The notes under the pieces: generated by a model
What the model saw: only the letters and a program-made list of their open reading frames with translations
Told to the model about the DNA's origin: nothing
Database searches by the model: none
Translations under genes and position numbers: made by a program
Part shown: positions 9,991 to 18,790 of the stretch, one piece after another
Layout: each line of letters opens with the position of its first letter
Position numbering within the stretch: position 1 is the first letter of the stretch
NCBI GenBank assembly: GCA_023390905.1
Contig: JAEWBY010000055.1
Span: 62,001 to 126,000 of the forward strand
DNA: 64,000 nucleotides
Direction of reading: 5' to 3'
DNA from: Pseudomonadota bacterium
GTDB taxonomy: Bacteria; Pseudomonadota; Gammaproteobacteria; Xanthomonadales; Xanthomonadaceae

Positions 9991-11304
9991 TCAGCGCGCG
10001 GGCGCGGCGCCGTCGGACACGCGCCAGACGACATTGCCGACGTCATCGGCCACCAGCAGTCCAGCCCGCTGATCGAAGGCCACGCCCACCGGGCGACCGC
10101 GCGCATTGCCGTCGCCATCGAGGAATCCGCTCAGCACATCGACCGGCGCGCCCTGCGGCTTGCCACCGGCGAACGGCACGAACACCACCTTGTAGCCGAC
10201 CGGCTGCGCGCGATTCCATGAGCCATGCAATCCGATGAACGCGCCCTCGCCGAACCGCGCGCCCACGCCCTGCGAGGGCGAAAACGCCAGGCCCAGCGCG
10301 GCCACGTGCGCACCGAGTGCGTAATCGGGCGCAATCGCCTGCGCGACCTTCGCCGGATCCTGCGGCTTCACCCGCGTGTCCACGTGCGCGCCGTAATAGC
10401 TGTAGGGCCAGCCGTAGAACGCGCCGGGGCGCACCTGCGTCAGATAATCCGGCACCAGGTGATCGCCGATTTCATCGCGTTCGTTCACCACCGCCCACAG
10501 GCTGCCGTCGCCGGGATGCCAGGCGAGCCCGACCGGATTGCGCAGTCCCGAGGCATACACGCGCTGCTGTCCGCTGGCGATGTCGATCTCCAGCACCGAC
10601 GCGCGATCGCGTTCGTTCTCCAGGCCGTTCTCGCCGACGTTGCTGTTGGAACCCACGCCCACGTAGAGTCGCCGGCCATCGGCGCTGGCGACCAGGCTCT
10701 TGGTCCAGTGATGATTGATCGGTCCGCCCGGCAGATCGGCCACCTTCATCGGCGTCGCGTCGATGCGCGTCTGTCCGCTGCGATACGGCACGCGCACCAC
10801 GGCGTCGGCATTGGCGATGTAGAGCTGATCGCCGACCAGCGCCATGCCGAACGGCGAGAACAGATTCGACAGGAACACCTCGCGCAGCTCGGCCACGCCA
10901 TCGCCGTCGGCATCGCGCAGCAGGGTGATGCGATTGGCGCTGGGCACGCCGGCGCCGGCCTTCTTCATCGTGCGTTTCATGAACCACGCGCGCAGGCCTT
11001 TTTCCGCCGGCTTGGGCGGTGCGTTGGTCTCGGCGACCAGCACGTCGCCATTGGGCAATACATACAGCCAGCGTGGATGATCGAGGTCCCGCGCGAAGGC
11101 GGTGAGCGCAAGCCCCTGCGCGGGCGTGGGCGCCTGGTCCGCTCGCCAGCCCACGGCCGGGGCGATGTTGACTCTCGGAATCCACTGGCGATCCGGCGCC
11201 GGCAGTTGCGGCGAGGGCCCGATTTCCACCACCGGGCCGCGGGCTTCCTGCGCGCAGGCGGTCGGCAACAGCAGCAACAGACTGAGTGCGGCGAGATGGC
11301 GCAT
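9991..11304 (-). CDS. PQQ-type soluble sugar dehydrogenase (sorbosone dehydrogenase family), lipoprotein
   Basis: About 437 residues. The N-terminus is a lipoprotein signal (LLLLLPTAC), then a six-bladed beta-propeller of the glucose/sorbosone dehydrogenase family. Visible landmarks are HPRWLYVLPNGDVLVAET, INHHWTKSL, GSNSNVGENG, SGLRNPVGLAWHPGDGSLW and IGLHGSWNRAQPVGYKVV, which build the PQQ and substrate site. Such enzymes oxidise aldoses or sorbosone in the periplasm and pass electrons to the respiratory chain. The start is placed at ATG 11304 because the signal peptide begins there; an in-frame ATG at 11328 is possible. No PQQ biosynthesis genes are in the window. Confidence 0.88.
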   Translation of the reverse strand: MRHLAALSLLLLLPTACAQEARGPVVEIGPSPQLPAPDRQWIPRVNIAPAVGWRADQAPTPAQGLALTAFARDLDHPRWLYVLPNGDVLVAETNAPPKPAEKGLRAWFMKRTMKKAGAGVPSANRITLLRDADGDGVAELREVFLSNLFSPFGMALVGDQLYIANADAVVRVPYRSGQTRIDATPMKVADLPGGPINHHWTKSLVASADGRRLYVGVGSNSNVGENGLENERDRASVLEIDIASGQQRVYASGLRNPVGLAWHPGDGSLWAVVNERDEIGDHLVPDYLTQVRPGAFYGWPYSYYGAHVDTRVKPQDPAKVAQAIAPDYALGAHVAALGLAFSPSQGVGARFGEGAFIGLHGSWNRAQPVGYKVVFVPFAGGKPQGAPVDVLSGFLDGDGNARGRPVGVAFDQRAGLLVADDVGNVVWRVSDGAAPAR

Positions 11305-11378
11305 GACGGCGTTCCGTGGCGTGGGCATGCGCGCAGGGTGACCCGTGGGCGGCGAACGCCGCGTCAACGTCGGGTTCG

Positions 11379-11573
11379 CTAGTCGTTCTCGGCGCGCGCG
11401 TGCACGCTGACCGCACCGTCTTCATCGACGCTGACGCGGATGTCGATCGGGCGGCAGCAGACCTGGCAATCCTCGATGTAAGACTGATCGCCGGCCGAGT
11501 CGTCGATGAAGATCGTGATCACTTCGCCGCAGTAGGGACAGGCGATATCGGTGGACGGCAGCTGCGCGCTCAT
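11379..11573 (-). CDS. CPXCG-motif cysteine-rich small protein
   Basis: A 64-residue protein with two cysteine pairs, CPYCG near residues 11-15 and CQVCC near 35-39, expected to bind one zinc ion (zinc ribbon). The IEDCQVCCRPI block is typical of the CPXCG-motif family of proteobacteria, which has no established function. Its ATG overlaps the stop of the preceding gene in an ATGA arrangement, so translation is probably coupled to the DUF3247-type gene. I took ATG 11573 over the longer frame because of this overlap and because the extension lies within the neighbouring gene. Confidence 0.85.
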   Translation of the reverse strand: MSAQLPSTDIACPYCGEVITIFIDDSAGDQSYIEDCQVCCRPIDIRVSVDEDGAVSVHARAEND

Positions 11574-11857
11574 GAAGAGCCGAGCTTCACCACCGAGGCG
11601 ATCCGATCCAGCCACAGATAGTGCGGGCCATCCGGGCGCGCATGATCGTCCAGGCGCACCATCGCGTTGATGCCTTCATTGCCGGCGGCATCGCGGAACA
11701 CTTGCACGATGGGACGCATCACCACGGTGCCGGTGATGACGTCGCCGTCGGTCAGATGCAGTTCGACCACGGCTTCATCCGGCAGTTGCGCGGCGATGGA
11801 TTCCAGGCGCGCGATATCGTCCTGATCGGTATACAGACGTTCGGCCACGTCGGTCAT
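11570..11857 (-). CDS. DUF3247-type small protein, probable Sm-like fold
   Basis: A 95-residue protein resembling DUF3247, a family largely restricted to Xanthomonadaceae; I recall a Xanthomonas member having an Sm-like beta-barrel, which I cannot verify here. The sequence fits a small barrel: VVELHLTDGDVITGTVVMRP and VFRDAAGNEGINAMVRLD read as alternating strands, with a final YLWLDRIASVVKLG resembling the closing strands of Sm folds. There is no signal peptide. It is the first gene of a two-gene unit with the CPXCG protein. Confidence 0.8.
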   Translation of the reverse strand: MTDVAERLYTDQDDIARLESIAAQLPDEAVVELHLTDGDVITGTVVMRPIVQVFRDAAGNEGINAMVRLDDHARPDGPHYLWLDRIASVVKLGSS

Positions 11858-11926
11858 GGGCGGCTCCGTTGCGGTGTCGGCCCACTCTAGATCGCACGCG
11901 CTAAACCGCCGTGAAAACCGGATTGA

Positions 11927-12604
11927 TCACGCCAGCAATGCCAGCACCGCGCGCGCCGCAGGTTCGGACGAGGCCGGGTTCTGTCCAGTCACCAGTTTGC
12001 CGTCCACCTGCACGTTCGGCTCGAACGCCGGCGCGGCGACATACTGCGCGCCCTGCGCCTTCAGTGCATCCTCGAGCAGGAACGGCACCACTCCGGTGAG
12101 CCCGACCGCGCTTTCCTCCTCGTTGCTGAAACCGGTGACGCGGCGATCCTGCACCAGCCACTGGCCGAGCGCGCCGCGTGCATGGCGCAGCGCGGCGGGC
12201 CCGTGGCAGACCGCGCCGATCGGTTTGCCGGCGGCGAAGTTCTTTTCGATCAGACGCAGTGAATCCGCATCCTCGGCCAGATCCCACATCGGTCCATGAC
12301 CGCCCGGATAGAAGACCGCGTCGACTTCCGCATTCACCACATCGGCCAGGCGCTGCGTCTGCGCGAGCGCGGCGATGGCGGCGGTGTCGTTGTTGAAGCG
12401 CACGGTGGCCGCGGTCTGCGCATCGGCCGCATCGCTCTTGGGATCCAGCGGCGGCTGCCCGCCCTTGGGAGAGGCCAGCAGGATGTCGGCGCCGGCATCC
12501 TTGAACACGTAATACGGCGCGGCGAATTCCTCCAGCCAGAAGCCGGTCTTCTGGCCGGTCTCGCCGAGGCGGTCGTGCGAGGTCAGCACCATCAGGATTT
12601 TCAT
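11927..12604 (-). CDS. DJ-1/PfpI family class I glutamine amidotransferase-like protein
   Basis: A 225-residue protein of the Hsp31/YDR533C-like branch of DJ-1/PfpI. The nucleophile elbow is AVCHGPAAL (Cys near 130, followed by His), with the acidic partner in the N-terminal EEFAAPYYVF region (about 25-34) and YPGGHGPMWDL in the middle. Members act as glyoxalase III, deglycase or chaperone; the best-supported reaction is methylglyoxal to lactate without glutathione. It is cytoplasmic, without signal peptide. ATG 12604 begins the canonical MKILMVLTSH. Neighbours give no further clue. Confidence 0.9.
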   Translation of the reverse strand: MKILMVLTSHDRLGETGQKTGFWLEEFAAPYYVFKDAGADILLASPKGGQPPLDPKSDAADAQTAATVRFNNDTAAIAALAQTQRLADVVNAEVDAVFYPGGHGPMWDLAEDADSLRLIEKNFAAGKPIGAVCHGPAALRHARGALGQWLVQDRRVTGFSNEEESAVGLTGVVPFLLEDALKAQGAQYVAAPAFEPNVQVDGKLVTGQNPASSEPAARAVLALLA

Positions 12605-12729
12605 TGCGGTGTTTCTCCAGTGGGGACGGCCACGCTAGCAGGCCGGATGCTAAGCCGCCGTGGGAGCGGGTCGAGCCGACGTTTCGCCATGCGCGATGCC
12701 GCGGCCGGACCATCCACGCACGCGCGCCG

Positions 12730-13635
12730 TCATCCCTTCTTGATCGCGTGCCCGCCGAATTCGTTGCGCATCGCCGAGAGTAGCTTGTCGGCAAAGGAAT
12801 CGTCCTCGCGCGAGCGCAGGCGTTCCAGCAGCGACAGCGTGATCACCGGGGCGGAGACGTCGAGATCGATCGCCTCGGCCACGGTCCAGCGGCCTTCGCC
12901 CGAATCCTGCACGTACGGCGCGATGCCGGCGAGCGTGGGATTCTTGCGCAGCGCATCGGCGGTCAGATCCAGCAGCCACGAGCGCACCACGCTGCCATGC
13001 CGCCAGATTTCGGCGACCTGCTGCAGATCCATCGCGAAGGCTTCCTTGCGCTCCATGATCGCGAAGCCTTCGGCGAAGGCCTGCATCATTCCGTACTCGA
13101 TGCCGTTGTGGATCATCTTGGCGAAATGGCCCGCGCCGCTCGGCCCCACCCGGCCCCAGCCGCGATCCGGCGCCGGTGCGAGCGCGGCGAAGATCGGCCC
13201 CAGCGCTTCCACCGTCGCCTCGTCACCGCCGATCATCAGGCTGTAGCCTTCGCTCAGACCCCACACGCCGCCGCTGGTGCCGACGTCGATGAAATACAGG
13301 CCCGCCTCGCGCAGGCGTTCGGCGCGCCGCTGGCTGTCCTTGTAATTGGAATTGCCGCCATCGATGACCACGTCGCCGGGCGCAAGCTGCGGCAGCAGTT
13401 CATCCAGCGTGACATCGACGATCGAACCGGCCGGCACCATCAACCAGACGATGCGCGGCGACGGCAATGCCGCCAGCGTGGCCTGCAATGTGTCGGCCAC
13501 GGCGATGCCACGCGGCGCGGCCTGTTCGCGCGCCGCCGCGCCGGCATCGTATCCGTGCACGCGATGGCCGCCGCGCACCAGGCGTTCGGCCATGTTGGCG
13601 CCCATGCGGCCGAGGCCGATCATTGCAAGTTCCAT
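12730..13635 (-). CDS. gnd: 6-phosphogluconate dehydrogenase, short (NAD-type) form
   Basis: A 301-residue decarboxylating 6-phosphogluconate dehydrogenase converting 6-phosphogluconate to ribulose 5-phosphate. The long NADP enzymes are about 470 residues; this short form (like YqeC/GntZ relatives) usually uses NAD. The N-terminal GLGRMGANMAERL binds the cofactor; the substrate motif DVGTSGGVWGLSEGYSLMIGG (about 122-142) and the catalytic lysine in GAGHFAKMIHNGIEYGMMQA (about 165-185) are complete. It is the oxidative pentose phosphate enzyme that would balance the pentoses fed in by the xylan locus downstream, though the two are about 45 kb apart. Confidence 0.92.
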   Translation of the reverse strand: MELAMIGLGRMGANMAERLVRGGHRVHGYDAGAAAREQAAPRGIAVADTLQATLAALPSPRIVWLMVPAGSIVDVTLDELLPQLAPGDVVIDGGNSNYKDSQRRAERLREAGLYFIDVGTSGGVWGLSEGYSLMIGGDEATVEALGPIFAALAPAPDRGWGRVGPSGAGHFAKMIHNGIEYGMMQAFAEGFAIMERKEAFAMDLQQVAEIWRHGSVVRSWLLDLTADALRKNPTLAGIAPYVQDSGEGRWTVAEAIDLDVSAPVITLSLLERLRSREDDSFADKLLSAMRNEFGGHAIKKG

Positions 13636-13698
13636 ACTGACTCCTGTGGGATGTGGGGGCCGGTGCCGCGTCAGGCGGGCCCGGCATGTTGCGATCGA

Positions 13699-14409
13699 TC
13701 ATTGCGATTGCAGCCAGTGGCGCATGAGCTGCGTGGTTTCGTGCGGCTTTTCCAGCGGCGGCAGATGTCCGCAGGCGGCGAACACATGCAGGCGCGAACC
13801 TGCGATCGCTTCATGCAGGCGCGAGGATTCCACCGGCGGCGTCATCTGATCGTCATCGCCGACGCCCACCACCGTCGGCAGCGCCAGCGTGGGCAGCAGC
13901 GGGCGTGAATCCGGGCGCGTCAGGATTGCACGCTGCTGGCGCAGGAAGGCATCGCGACCCACGCGCTGGGCCATGTCCATCACCACCTCGCCCACTTCGC
14001 CCTCGACATGCGGCGGCGCCACCAGTTGCGGCAACAGTTTGCGGGTCACGCCGGCGAACCGGCCGCGCTCGGCCAGCGTCAGGCTCGCGCGCCGTAGCGC
14101 CGCGCGTTGCGGCGAGTCGACGCCCGCGCTGGTGGCCAGCAGCATCAGCCGGGTGACGCGCTGCGGTGCCTGGCGCAGGATCTCGAAGGCGACATAGCCG
14201 CCCATCGACAACGCCGCCAGCGCGAATCGCGGCGGCGCCGACGCGAGCACGCGCCGGGCCATCGCCGCGACGCTGTCATCGTCGGTGAGCTCGGGCACTT
14301 CGCATCGCGCGACATCATCGAGACCCTCGACCTGCGCGCGCCACAGGCGCGCATCGCACAGCAGGCCGGGAAGCAGCAGCAGGGATGCGCGGGATTCGGC
14401 GGAAGGCAT
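13699..14409 (-). CDS. Alpha/beta hydrolase
   Basis: A 236-residue alpha/beta hydrolase. The nucleophile serine is in ALSMGGYVA (about residue 69), the acid probably in VVGVGDDDQMTPP, and the histidine in ACGHLPPLEKP (about 218). It starts with LLLLPGLLCDARLW, the usual oxyanion-hole strand of this fold, and has no signal peptide. It resembles the small esterases/lactonases grouped with 3-oxoadipate enol-lactonase or BioH; the substrate is not evident. It is 63 bases upstream of gnd on the same strand and could be cotranscribed. Confidence 0.85.
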   Translation of the reverse strand: MPSAESRASLLLLPGLLCDARLWRAQVEGLDDVARCEVPELTDDDSVAAMARRVLASAPPRFALAALSMGGYVAFEILRQAPQRVTRLMLLATSAGVDSPQRAALRRASLTLAERGRFAGVTRKLLPQLVAPPHVEGEVGEVVMDMAQRVGRDAFLRQQRAILTRPDSRPLLPTLALPTVVGVGDDDQMTPPVESSRLHEAIAGSRLHVFAACGHLPPLEKPHETTQLMRHWLQSQ

Positions 14410-14518
14410 CGGCCGATTCTAGCCGTCCGCCTTCCGATTGCCGACCCAACAGTCCATTCCACGGGCGCAACACGCAGGCGGGAGTAGGCTGTTCGGCCTC
14501 GTTCCGCGGACACCGACC

Positions 14519-15406
14519 ATGCGCATCCTGTTGACGGGGGGCACCGGCTTCATCGGCACGGCCCTGTGCGCACAGCTGCGCCAGGCCGGGCATCGACTGA
14601 CCGTGTGGACGCGTCGCCCGCACGAAGCCGCGCGCGTGTTGCCCGGCGTGCATCTGATCCGCGATCTGGCCGAAGCCAGCGATATCGATGCGGTGGTCAA
14701 TCTCGCCGGCGAACCGCTGGTCGGGCGGCGCTGGAACGCACGTCGCAAGCAGCAGTTCCGCGACTCGCGCATCGGCCTCACCGCGCAACTGATGCGCTGG
14801 ATGGCCACGCAGTTGAACCGGCCGCACGTGCTGGTGTCCGGATCGGCCGTGGGCTATTACGGCCCGCATGGCGATACGCCCCTGGACGAATCGGCACCGG
14901 CGGGCGACGACTTTGGTGCACGGCTGTGCCGCGACTGGGAACACGCGGCGATGGAAGCCGAAACACTCGGACTGCGCGTATGCCGGGTGCGCACCGGCGT
15001 GGTGCTGCATCGCGACGGCGGCGCGCTCGCGCAGATGCTGCCGCTGTTCCGCAGCGGGCTGGGCGGCCCCATCGGCGATGGCGAACAGTGGCTGAGCTGG
15101 ATCCACCGCGAGGATCTCGTCGGCCTGATTCGCTGGCTGCTCGAACATGAGGACACCGGCGGCGCGTACAACGCGACCTCGCCCCACCCGGTGCCGCAGC
15201 GCGAATTCGCGCGGACGCTGGGACGCGTGCTGCATCGGCCGGCGATCCTGCCGACGCCGGCCTTCGCCCTGCGCCTGATGTTCGGCGAAGGCGCGCAGCC
15301 ATTGCTCACCGGCCAGCGCGTGCTGCCGGTGCATGCGATGGCCGAAGGGTTCAGCCTGCGTCATCCCCATCTGCACGGGGCGCTGGAGGATGCGGTGTCG
15401 CGTTGA
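14519..15406 (+). CDS. TIGR01777 family epimerase-like protein
   Basis: A 295-residue extended SDR of the TIGR01777 type (E. coli YfcH relatives), with Rossmann motif LLTGGTGFIGTAL at the N-terminus, VVNLAGEPLVGRRW near residue 65 and a late WIHREDLVGLIRWLLEHE typical of the family. A DUF1731-like C-terminus is present (PHLHGALEDA). The biochemical role of the family is unknown. ATG 14519 starts the Rossmann strand; an upstream frame extension is unlikely to be coding. Its last 56 bases overlap the 3' end of the convergent iron-permease-like gene. Confidence 0.9.
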   Translation: MRILLTGGTGFIGTALCAQLRQAGHRLTVWTRRPHEAARVLPGVHLIRDLAEASDIDAVVNLAGEPLVGRRWNARRKQQFRDSRIGLTAQLMRWMATQLNRPHVLVSGSAVGYYGPHGDTPLDESAPAGDDFGARLCRDWEHAAMEAETLGLRVCRVRTGVVLHRDGGALAQMLPLFRSGLGGPIGDGEQWLSWIHREDLVGLIRWLLEHEDTGGAYNATSPHPVPQREFARTLGRVLHRPAILPTPAFALRLMFGEGAQPLLTGQRVLPVHAMAEGFSLRHPHLHGALEDAVSR

Positions 15407-15809
15407 CGCCGTGCTGGCGCGCGCGCCGTGATCGCGCCTGCTTGGCCTTGTACGCCATCTGCTCGTAGTGATCGCGCAGGCGATCCAGCTCCTTCTCCTC
15501 CATTTCCTCCAGATCCAGCAACTCGTTGTTGGCGCGCGCGCTCACGCGGATCAGTTCGTCGAGCTTGATCTGGATCGCTTCGGTATCGCGGTTCTGCGTG
15601 TTCTGGATCAGGAACACCATCAGGAAGGTGATGATCGTGGTGCCGGTGTTGATCACCAGTTGCCAGGTATCGCTGAAACCGAACAGCGGCCCGCTCAGCG
15701 CCCACACGATCACCGTGCCCAGCGCCAGCGAAAAGCAGGTGGGGCGACCGGTGAACGCAGCGGCGGCCTTGGCCAGGCGGGTGAACAACGGCAGCTTTTT
15801 TCCGTTCAT
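15351..15809 (-). CDS. Low-affinity iron permease family protein
   Basis: A 152-residue membrane protein of the Fet4-like low-affinity iron permease family; bacterial members are short with two to three helices. It has FSLALGTVIVWALSGPLFGF (about 26-45) and WQLVINTGTTIITFLMVFLIQNTQNRDT (about 49-76), where the QNTQNRD stretch is characteristic, then a helical acidic region and a basic tail. ATG 15809 has GGAGG at good distance. The open frame continues upstream through the stress-protein gene but that part is noncoding in this frame. The C-terminus overlaps the convergent epimerase gene by 56 bases. Actual iron transport is not demonstrated for bacterial members. Confidence 0.85.
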   Translation of the reverse strand: MNGKKLPLFTRLAKAAAAFTGRPTCFSLALGTVIVWALSGPLFGFSDTWQLVINTGTTIITFLMVFLIQNTQNRDTEAIQIKLDELIRVSARANNELLDLEEMEEKELDRLRDHYEQMAYKAKQARSRRARQHGVNATPHPPAPRADGDDAG

Positions 15810-15913
15810 GACGGCCTCCGTGATGGATGGCCCGGCATGCTGCCTCGACCGGCATGCGCGCACGGTGAAGCGCGAGCCGGAGCCCGCGCTTCCCGGGTGC
15901 GCAGCGCGCGCGG

Positions 15914-16245
15914 TTACTGGCGATTGTTCCCGCCGCCACCGCCGCCGCGGTTGCCGCCGCCGCCACTGCTTCCGCCGCCTTCCCTTCATTGCCGCCGCCG
16001 CGCGAAGCTTCGCCGCCCTTGCGGCCGATCTCGGCCATGTGGTCGCGATCCTGGCTGACCGCCTCGCCGCCCTTGCGACCGGCCTGGCGCGCTTCTTCCG
16101 AATCGAATTCGTGCGCGTTGCCGCTCTGGTGCGCGGCGCGCCCGCCTTCGGAGGCGATCTCGCGCTGCTTGTCCGGGTCCATGCCGGCAAAACCGCGGCC
16201 CTCGCCGCCACCCTGGTTCTGGTTGTTCTGCTGCTGCGTAGCCAT
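15914..16245 (-). CDS. KGG-repeat general stress protein, apparently frameshifted
   Basis: A small hydrophilic stress protein of the Em/GsiB (con-10) type. From ATG 16245 it reads MATQQQNNQNQGGGEG, then KGG-type repeats: MDPDKQREIASEGG, SEEARQAGRKGG and HMAEIGRKGGEAS. After GGGNEG (near base 15981) the frame turns into alanine-rich nonsense that runs to 15361 through the next gene. Adding one base in the GGGAAGG run restores KGGGSSGGGGNRGGGGGGNN, RQ and a TAA stop at 15916-15914, giving about 110 residues, the expected glycine/asparagine-rich end. I infer a single-base deletion, either a real mutation or an assembly error. GGAGAA precedes the start. Confidence 0.75.
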
Positions 16246-16516
16246 TGCTGTCTTCTCCGCTTGAAAGGATCGGGGCATCACCCCGCGGAGTACTACGCAT
16301 CCGCCGTGCCAACCACGCGATCACGCCATGCGCCGATCGCGCGCGTCCGACAGCAGCCTGTGCAGGCCGCGCGCGGCAGAAAATTCTTCGCGGCGAATCC
16401 ATGTGCGCAAACACAACGCGATGGGTTTCGCATGCGTCTGCCGCGTGCATGCGCGTGCTGGAGGATCGCCTTCACGCGCGCCTGCAGGGGATTGGCAACG
16501 TCGTGTGCAGCCTGTG

Positions 16517-17032
16517 TCAGCGCCCGCCGAGATAGTCCAGCTTGCCCAGCGGTACGCCGTTGTGGCGGAGGATGGCGTAGGCGGTGCTGACATGGAAGAA
16601 CACGTTCGGCAGCACGAAGCCGAGCAGGTAGCCGCGGCCGTCAAACTCCAGATCGCCGCGCGTGCGCGTGGAGAGGGTGACGCGGCGCGTTTCCGATCCT
16701 TCGAGCTGCGCCGGCGTGAAGGTGCCGAGATATTCGATCGCGCGATCCAGCCGCGCCTGCAACTGCGCGAAGCTGGTTTCGTCGTCATCGAAACGCGGCG
16801 ACTCCACGCCCGCCAGGCGCGCGGGCGCGAACTTGGCCGAGTCGGTCACCAGTTGCACCTGCCTCAACAGCGGATACATGTCCGGGTACAGGCGCGCCTG
16901 CAACAGCACGGCCGGGTCATAGCCCTGCGCCTGTGCATGCGCCTCGGCTTTTTCCAGCAGGTGCTTCAGGTTGCCCAGCGCGCGTTGCAGCACGGGCACG
17001 GAGGCGGCGTACATCGACAGTGTCTCGCTCAT
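16517..17032 (-). CDS. DUF1993 domain-containing protein
   Basis: A 171-residue cytoplasmic protein matching DUF1993, a family with a DinB-like four-helix fold. It opens with LSMYAASVPVLQRALGNLKHLLEKAEAHA, and has DMYPLLRQVQLVTDSAKF and LPNVFFHVSTAYAILRHNGVPLGKLDYL, where the histidines occupy positions comparable to metal ligands in DinB-type proteins. Role unknown. ATG 17032 gives the canonical N-terminus; the upstream extension overlaps the divergent apt gene and is rejected. Confidence 0.88.
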   Translation of the reverse strand: MSETLSMYAASVPVLQRALGNLKHLLEKAEAHAQAQGYDPAVLLQARLYPDMYPLLRQVQLVTDSAKFAPARLAGVESPRFDDDETSFAQLQARLDRAIEYLGTFTPAQLEGSETRRVTLSTRTRGDLEFDGRGYLLGFVLPNVFFHVSTAYAILRHNGVPLGKLDYLGGR

Positions 17033-17186
17033 GATGGTCGGTTCGTGGAAGGAGCGCGCAGCATAGCGATCGCCTTGCGCGCCGATTAGTCCGCCAGCGC
17101 GGGAGAGACCATCCCGAAACCTCGCCAAACCCGAGCGTGTGCCGGTGATGGGCATTCGCGGTAGCATCGGGTTCCTTCGCTTGTTC

Positions 17187-17714
17187 ATGCACGCCATGCC
17201 GCACTGGTCCGATCTCATCCGCGATGTTGCCGACTTTCCCAAGCCGGGCATCCTGTTCAAGGACATCACCCCGGTGCTGGCCGACACGCGCGCATTCGCG
17301 GCGGCGATCGACGAACTGGCCGATCCCTGGCGCGGCGCCAAGCTTGATGCGGTGGTGGGAATCGAATCGCGCGGCTTCATCCTCGGCGCGGCGCTGGCGC
17401 GCGAACTGGACGTGGGTTTCGTGCCGGTGCGCAAGCCGGGCAAGCTGCCCGCGCGCACGCTCACGCTCGACTACGCGCTGGAATACGGACGCGATCGGCT
17501 GGAGATGCACGCCGATGCGTTGCCGCCGGCCTCGCGCGTGCTGATCCTCGATGATGTGCTGGCCACCGGCGGCACCCTGCGCGCGGCCGTGGCGCTGGCG
17601 CGCCTGCAGGGCGCGGAAGTGGCCGGCGCGGCGGTGCTGGTGGAACTGGCGTTCCTGCAGGCGCGCGCACGCTGGGATGATCCGGCGCCGTTGATCGCCG
17701 CGCTTGCCTTCTGA
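17187..17714 (+). CDS. apt: Adenine phosphoribosyltransferase
   Basis: A protein of about 175 residues that salvages adenine with PRPP to AMP. It has the family N-terminus [20 protein letters not shown], the [16 protein letters not shown] block, the flexible loop [11 protein letters not shown] and the PRPP-binding motif [14 protein letters not shown] (about 114-127). There are two close start candidates, ATG 17187 and ATG 17196, neither with a clear ribosome site; I give the first. Divergent from the DUF1993 gene, single cistron. Confidence 0.93.
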   Translation: MHAMPHWSDLIRDVADFPKPGILFKDITPVLADTRAFAAAIDELADPWRGAKLDAVVGIESRGFILGAALARELDVGFVPVRKPGKLPARTLTLDYALEYGRDRLEMHADALPPASRVLILDDVLATGGTLRAAVALARLQGAEVAGAAVLVELAFLQARARWDDPAPLIAALAF

Positions 17715-17805
17715 TCGCGCGCGTTCGCCCGCACCGAGATCGCGCGCACGCCGCGTTGCGATCACGACCGCTAGACTGCTCATCCCGACCGACGGAGTCC
17801 GCGCG

Positions 17806-18663
17806 ATGCATCGACTGTTGATCACTGTGCTGCTGGCGCTGCTGTGGAGCACCACGGCGCTGGCCACCGAACCGGCCACGCTGAAGGTCATGACGTTCAA
17901 CGTGCGCCTGCCCGCCGACGCCGATGGCGAGGATCGCTGGCTCAATCGACGCGATCTGATGGTGCGGACGCTGCGCGAGGCCGGCCCGGACGTGTTTGGC
18001 ACGCAGGAACTGTACAAGGCGCAGGGCGATTACCTGGTCGAGCATCTGCCGGACTATGCGTGGTTCGGCGTGGGCCGCAGCGGCAGGACCGTCACCGCAC
18101 AGGCCGATGACGAGCACATGGGCGTGTTCTATCGCAAGGATCGGCTGCGCGTGATCGAGTCGGGCAACTTCTGGCTGTCGGATACGCCCGAGGTGGCCGG
18201 CAGCATCACCTGGGGCAATCTGCATCCGCGCATGGTGACGTGGGCGCTGTTCGAACGCACGGCCAATCGGCGGCGCTTCTACCTGTTCAACACCCACCTG
18301 CCCTATCGCGACCAGGACGAACCGGTGCGCGAACGCGGCGCGAAGCTGCTGCGCGATCGCATCGCCATGTTGCCGAAGGACGTCGCGGTGATCGTCACCG
18401 GTGACTTCAACACCACGCCGGACAGCGGCACGCATGCGGCCATCACCGACGGTCTGGTCGATGCCTGGACGGCAAGCGCGCAGCGCAACGGCCCGGCGGA
18501 AACCTTCCATGCCTTCAAGGGTGACGCCGACCGCCGCATCGACTGGATCCTGCTGCGCGGGTTCGACGTGCGGAACATCACCACCATCACCCGCCAGCAG
18601 GATGGCCGTTACCCGTCGGACCACTATCCGGTGCAGGCGGAACTGGCGTGGCCGGCGAAGTGA
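17806..18663 (+). CDS. Exported endonuclease/exonuclease/phosphatase family protein
   Basis: A 285-residue secreted metal-dependent hydrolase. A signal peptide (residues 1-20, ending ALATE) is followed by the fold landmarks KVMTFNVRLP (Asn), the metal glutamate in FGTQELYKAQ, FNTHLPYRDQ, VTGDFNTTPDS (catalytic Asp/Asn) and the terminal SDHYPVQAEL (Asp-His). Members cleave phosphodiesters or phosphomonoesters; the substrate could be nucleic acid or phospholipid head groups, but the sequence does not decide it. ATG 17806 follows GGAG at 10 bases and begins the signal peptide. Confidence 0.9.
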   Translation: MHRLLITVLLALLWSTTALATEPATLKVMTFNVRLPADADGEDRWLNRRDLMVRTLREAGPDVFGTQELYKAQGDYLVEHLPDYAWFGVGRSGRTVTAQADDEHMGVFYRKDRLRVIESGNFWLSDTPEVAGSITWGNLHPRMVTWALFERTANRRRFYLFNTHLPYRDQDEPVRERGAKLLRDRIAMLPKDVAVIVTGDFNTTPDSGTHAAITDGLVDAWTASAQRNGPAETFHAFKGDADRRIDWILLRGFDVRNITTITRQQDGRYPSDHYPVQAELAWPAK

Positions 18664-18790
18664 CGGGCGCGGCCGCTGATCGCCGGTATCGATACTTCGT
18701 CCACGCATCCGCATACGGCCGCGCGGAACGGAGACCGATCGCCCGCGTGATGCACGAGCTACTCCTGCCGAGTCGCGCGCGCGGCGCTGG

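Noticed and set aside
15361..16245. KGG protein read through to 15361 as a longer protein
   Set aside because: The extra residues are alanine repeats followed by an out-of-frame copy of the permease gene; a one-base correction gives a normal ending.
16246..16516. Possible 60-residue gene in the gap between the stress protein and DUF1993 genes
   Set aside because: Frame at 16293-16475 (minus) has no ribosome site, is Arg/Ala/Cys-rich and matches no family pattern; the gap is better read as noncoding.
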